Origin: Bacteroidota bacterium
Lineage (GTDB): Bacteria; Bacteroidota; Bacteroidia; Bacteroidales; Paludibacteraceae
Assembly: GCA_021804525.1 (NCBI GenBank)
Contig: JAJZHJ010000048.1
Location: 1-8,125, forward strand
Direction: 5' to 3'
Length of the DNA stretch: 8,125 bases
Positions 6,477 through 8,125 of the stretch are shown piece after piece. Below the pieces are notes generated by a model. It had not been told where the DNA came from. It worked only from the letters and a program-made list of their open reading frames with translations, and did not search any database. The translations under genes were made by a program, and so were the position numbers. The stretch's first letter is position 1; each line of letters opens with the position of its first letter.

Positions 6477-7430
6477 ATGGCATTAAATCCAGCTCCACGC
6501 AATCGAACCATTGTTTTAACAGACGAAGAATTCCCTTTGTTACAGAATCAATTGGTCTATATTCATGAAGATCAGGTTTCGTTGCCTCATATCATGGATC
6601 AAATTGTGTGTGGTGATTCTTTATTGATTCTTCCAAAACTACCTGCTGAGTTTGCTGATTTGATTATTGTTGATCCACCTTATAATCTCACTAAGAAATT
6701 TGGGGATCAATTTTTTACGAAACGTTCGTTCAACGATTATGTAACTTATTTGCATAGTTGGTTCTCAGCTGTTGTTGCTTGTCTCAAACCAACGGGTTCA
6801 ATCTATGTATGTTGCGATTGGCAATCGACCGCAGCTGTACAAATGGTGATGAGTGAATATGTAACGGTATTAAATCGAATTACTTGGCAGCGTGAAAAAG
6901 GACGTGGTGCTGCTTCAAATTGGAAAAACGGAATGGAAGATATCTGGTTTGGAGTGAAAGATCCGAAGCATTATTACTTTAACGTGGAAGCTGTCAAGAT
7001 AAAACGTAAAGTGATAGCCCCTTATCGTCAGAATGGTGAACCTAAGGATTGGCAGGCAACCGAAGATGGAAATTTCCGCATTACCCATCCTTCTAATTTT
7101 TGGGATGACATTACAGTTCCTTATTGGTCGATGCGCGAGAATACCGAGCATCCTACGCAGAAACCTGAGAAATTAATTGCTAAATTGATTTTATCGGGGA
7201 CAAAAGAGGGAGATGTAGTGTTTGACCCATTTCTAGGATCGGGAACAACTGCCGTTGTTGCGAAAAAATTGCATCGTCATTTTTGTGGCATCGAGATGAA
7301 TGAAACGTATGGTTGCTTAGCTCAAAAAAGATTAGCTTTAGCCGATGTGGACGCTACAATTCAAGGATATGAAGATGGCATGTTTTGGGAGCGTAACACG
7401 TTGAATCATAAATTGAAAAAACAGAAGTAA
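6477..7430 (+). CDS. Beta-class site-specific DNA methyltransferase, probably N6-adenine
   Basis: The 317-residue protein has the motif order of beta-class amino-methyltransferases. Catalytic motif IV comes first (VDPPYNL, DPPY at 66-69), then a central target-recognition region, then motif X (HPTQKPEKL at 225-233) and the S-adenosylmethionine-binding motif I (DPFLGSGTT at 250-258). DPPY rather than SPPY favours N6-adenine over N4-cytosine, though this is not absolute. The middle part holds TWQREKGRGAASNWKNGMED, KRKVIAPYR and FWDDITVPYWSM, which I recall from a conserved family of stand-alone methyltransferases. All key motifs are intact and the length is normal, so it should be active. No restriction endonuclease gene is visible on either side within the window: manA is upstream and a convergent glycosyltransferase downstream. 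The target site cannot be read from the sequence. Confidence 0.93.
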   Translation: MALNPAPRNRTIVLTDEEFPLLQNQLVYIHEDQVSLPHIMDQIVCGDSLLILPKLPAEFADLIIVDPPYNLTKKFGDQFFTKRSFNDYVTYLHSWFSAVVACLKPTGSIYVCCDWQSTAAVQMVMSEYVTVLNRITWQREKGRGAASNWKNGMEDIWFGVKDPKHYYFNVEAVKIKRKVIAPYRQNGEPKDWQATEDGNFRITHPSNFWDDITVPYWSMRENTEHPTQKPEKLIAKLILSGTKEGDVVFDPFLGSGTTAVVAKKLHRHFCGIEMNETYGCLAQKRLALADVDATIQGYEDGMFWERNTLNHKLKKQK

Positions 7431-7439
7431 CGTTCTTTT

Positions 7440-8125
7440 TCATGCTTTGCTGTTCGTGTAAGGCCGGACGGAATCGATAAGCTGATCGAACCGTTTTTTT
7501 CGAAACAAATGATAAGCCAGCACTAAACTCTTGTTGAGAATGCCTGAAGGAGCCGTAATAGTTTTCTTTTCTTGATTTTCAATACGTTGTGCCGCGTATT
7601 GTGGACGCATTTTTTTGAAGTCATGGCGGGCTTTCCATACATGATAAGCGTGACCTCGTTGCAAAGTTACTATCATTTGCAGTGCTGCAACATAATCGAA
7701 AAAGAAACGGAAAAAATAAATAGGACGAAGCTCTTTGTCGGTCATGTTTTTGTACAACATCAACCAATTATTGCGAAAGTTCAGGTAAGTTTTTCGTACG
7801 TTTTTCACATCTAAACTTCCTCCGCCTACATGATAAATAGTGCTTTGTGGGACACAAACAATCCGGTAACCCCTATTTTTCAGTCGCCAGCAAAGATCTA
7901 TCTCCTCCATGTGAGCAAAGAATGTATCATCGAATCCGCCCATTTCGAAAAACAAGGAGGAACGAATCAACAGACATGCGCCACTCGCCCAAAAAATGTC
8001 CGTTACGGTGTCATATTGTCCGTTGTCTTGTTCCAACGTGGTGAAAACGCGTCCACGACAAAAGGGATACCCATATTTGTCAATAAATCCACCGCAAGCT
8101 CCAGCATGTTCAAACTGCGTAGGTT
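7440..8125 (-). CDS. Glycosyltransferase family 2, C-terminal part (5' end outside window)
   Basis: The minus-strand frame is open from the TGA at 7440-7442 to the window edge, giving 227 residues. An internal TTG at 8036 is not the true start, since the upstream codons read the family-typical FEHAGACGGFIDKYGYPFCR. The visible part covers the acceptor side of a GT-A fold: FWASGACLLIRSSLF, then GGFDDTFFAHMEEIDLCWRL with the conserved acidic cluster (Glu73, Glu74 and Asp76 of the fragment). A hydrophobic stretch (IYFFRFFFDYVAALQMIV) near residues 134-151 may lie at the membrane. The N-terminal nucleotide-sugar and DxD region is missing, cut off by the window. Such enzymes add sugars to surface polysaccharide or glycolipid; donor and acceptor are unknown. 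It converges with the methyltransferase gene, with 9 bases between stop codons. Confidence 0.9.
   Translation of the reverse strand, partial: PTQFEHAGACGGFIDKYGYPFCRGRVFTTLEQDNGQYDTVTDIFWASGACLLIRSSLFFEMGGFDDTFFAHMEEIDLCWRLKNRGYRIVCVPQSTIYHVGGGSLDVKNVRKTYLNFRNNWLMLYKNMTDKELRPIYFFRFFFDYVAALQMIVTLQRGHAYHVWKARHDFKKMRPQYAAQRIENQEKKTITAPSGILNKSLVLAYHLFRKKRFDQLIDSVRPYTNSKA

Noticed and set aside
6477..8125. Restriction-modification system formed by the methyltransferase and its right-hand neighbour
   Set aside because: The neighbour is on the opposite strand and is clearly a family 2 glycosyltransferase, not a nuclease.

Overview
The window looks like ordinary chromosome from a member of the Bacteroidota, most likely order Bacteroidales. 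The signs are Bacteroidota-type -7 promoter boxes (TAnnTTTG), A-rich leaders without Shine-Dalgarno sequences, a DUF4296 lipoprotein directly after lspA, and FabI and glycosyltransferase sequences of the Bacteroidales type. The assignment rests on recognising these families by eye; no search was run.

Layout from left to right. Positions 1-151 hold the end of an unidentified + strand gene whose reading frame seems to shift near position 70. Next come a small hairpin, a strong terminator and, on the minus strand, a tRNA-Ser(GGA) gene with its own promoter. A minus-strand pair follows: guaA (GMP synthetase) and then tatD (TatD-family hydrolase), joined as TAAATG. Between guaA and fabI lies a 162-base divergent promoter region built around a 9-bp inverted repeat that contains two opposed -7 boxes.

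To the right of it, five + strand genes follow closely: fabI (enoyl-ACP reductase), lspA (signal peptidase II), a DUF4296 lipoprotein, manA (mannose-6-phosphate isomerase) and a beta-class DNA methyltransferase with no restriction partner in view. The lspA and lipoprotein genes overlap by 4 bases (ATGA). The right end is a convergent, 5'-truncated family 2 glycosyltransferase on the minus strand, only 9 bases from the methyltransferase.

Most genes are housekeeping: purine synthesis, fatty-acid synthesis, lipoprotein maturation, sugar-phosphate interconversion, DNA modification and surface glycan synthesis. fabI, lspA and the DUF4296 gene could share one envelope-related transcript. I found no CRISPR array, insertion sequence, prophage or convincing new multi-gene system. 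The items most worth a second look are the solitary methyltransferase, the palindromic divergent promoter and the apparent frameshift at the left edge.
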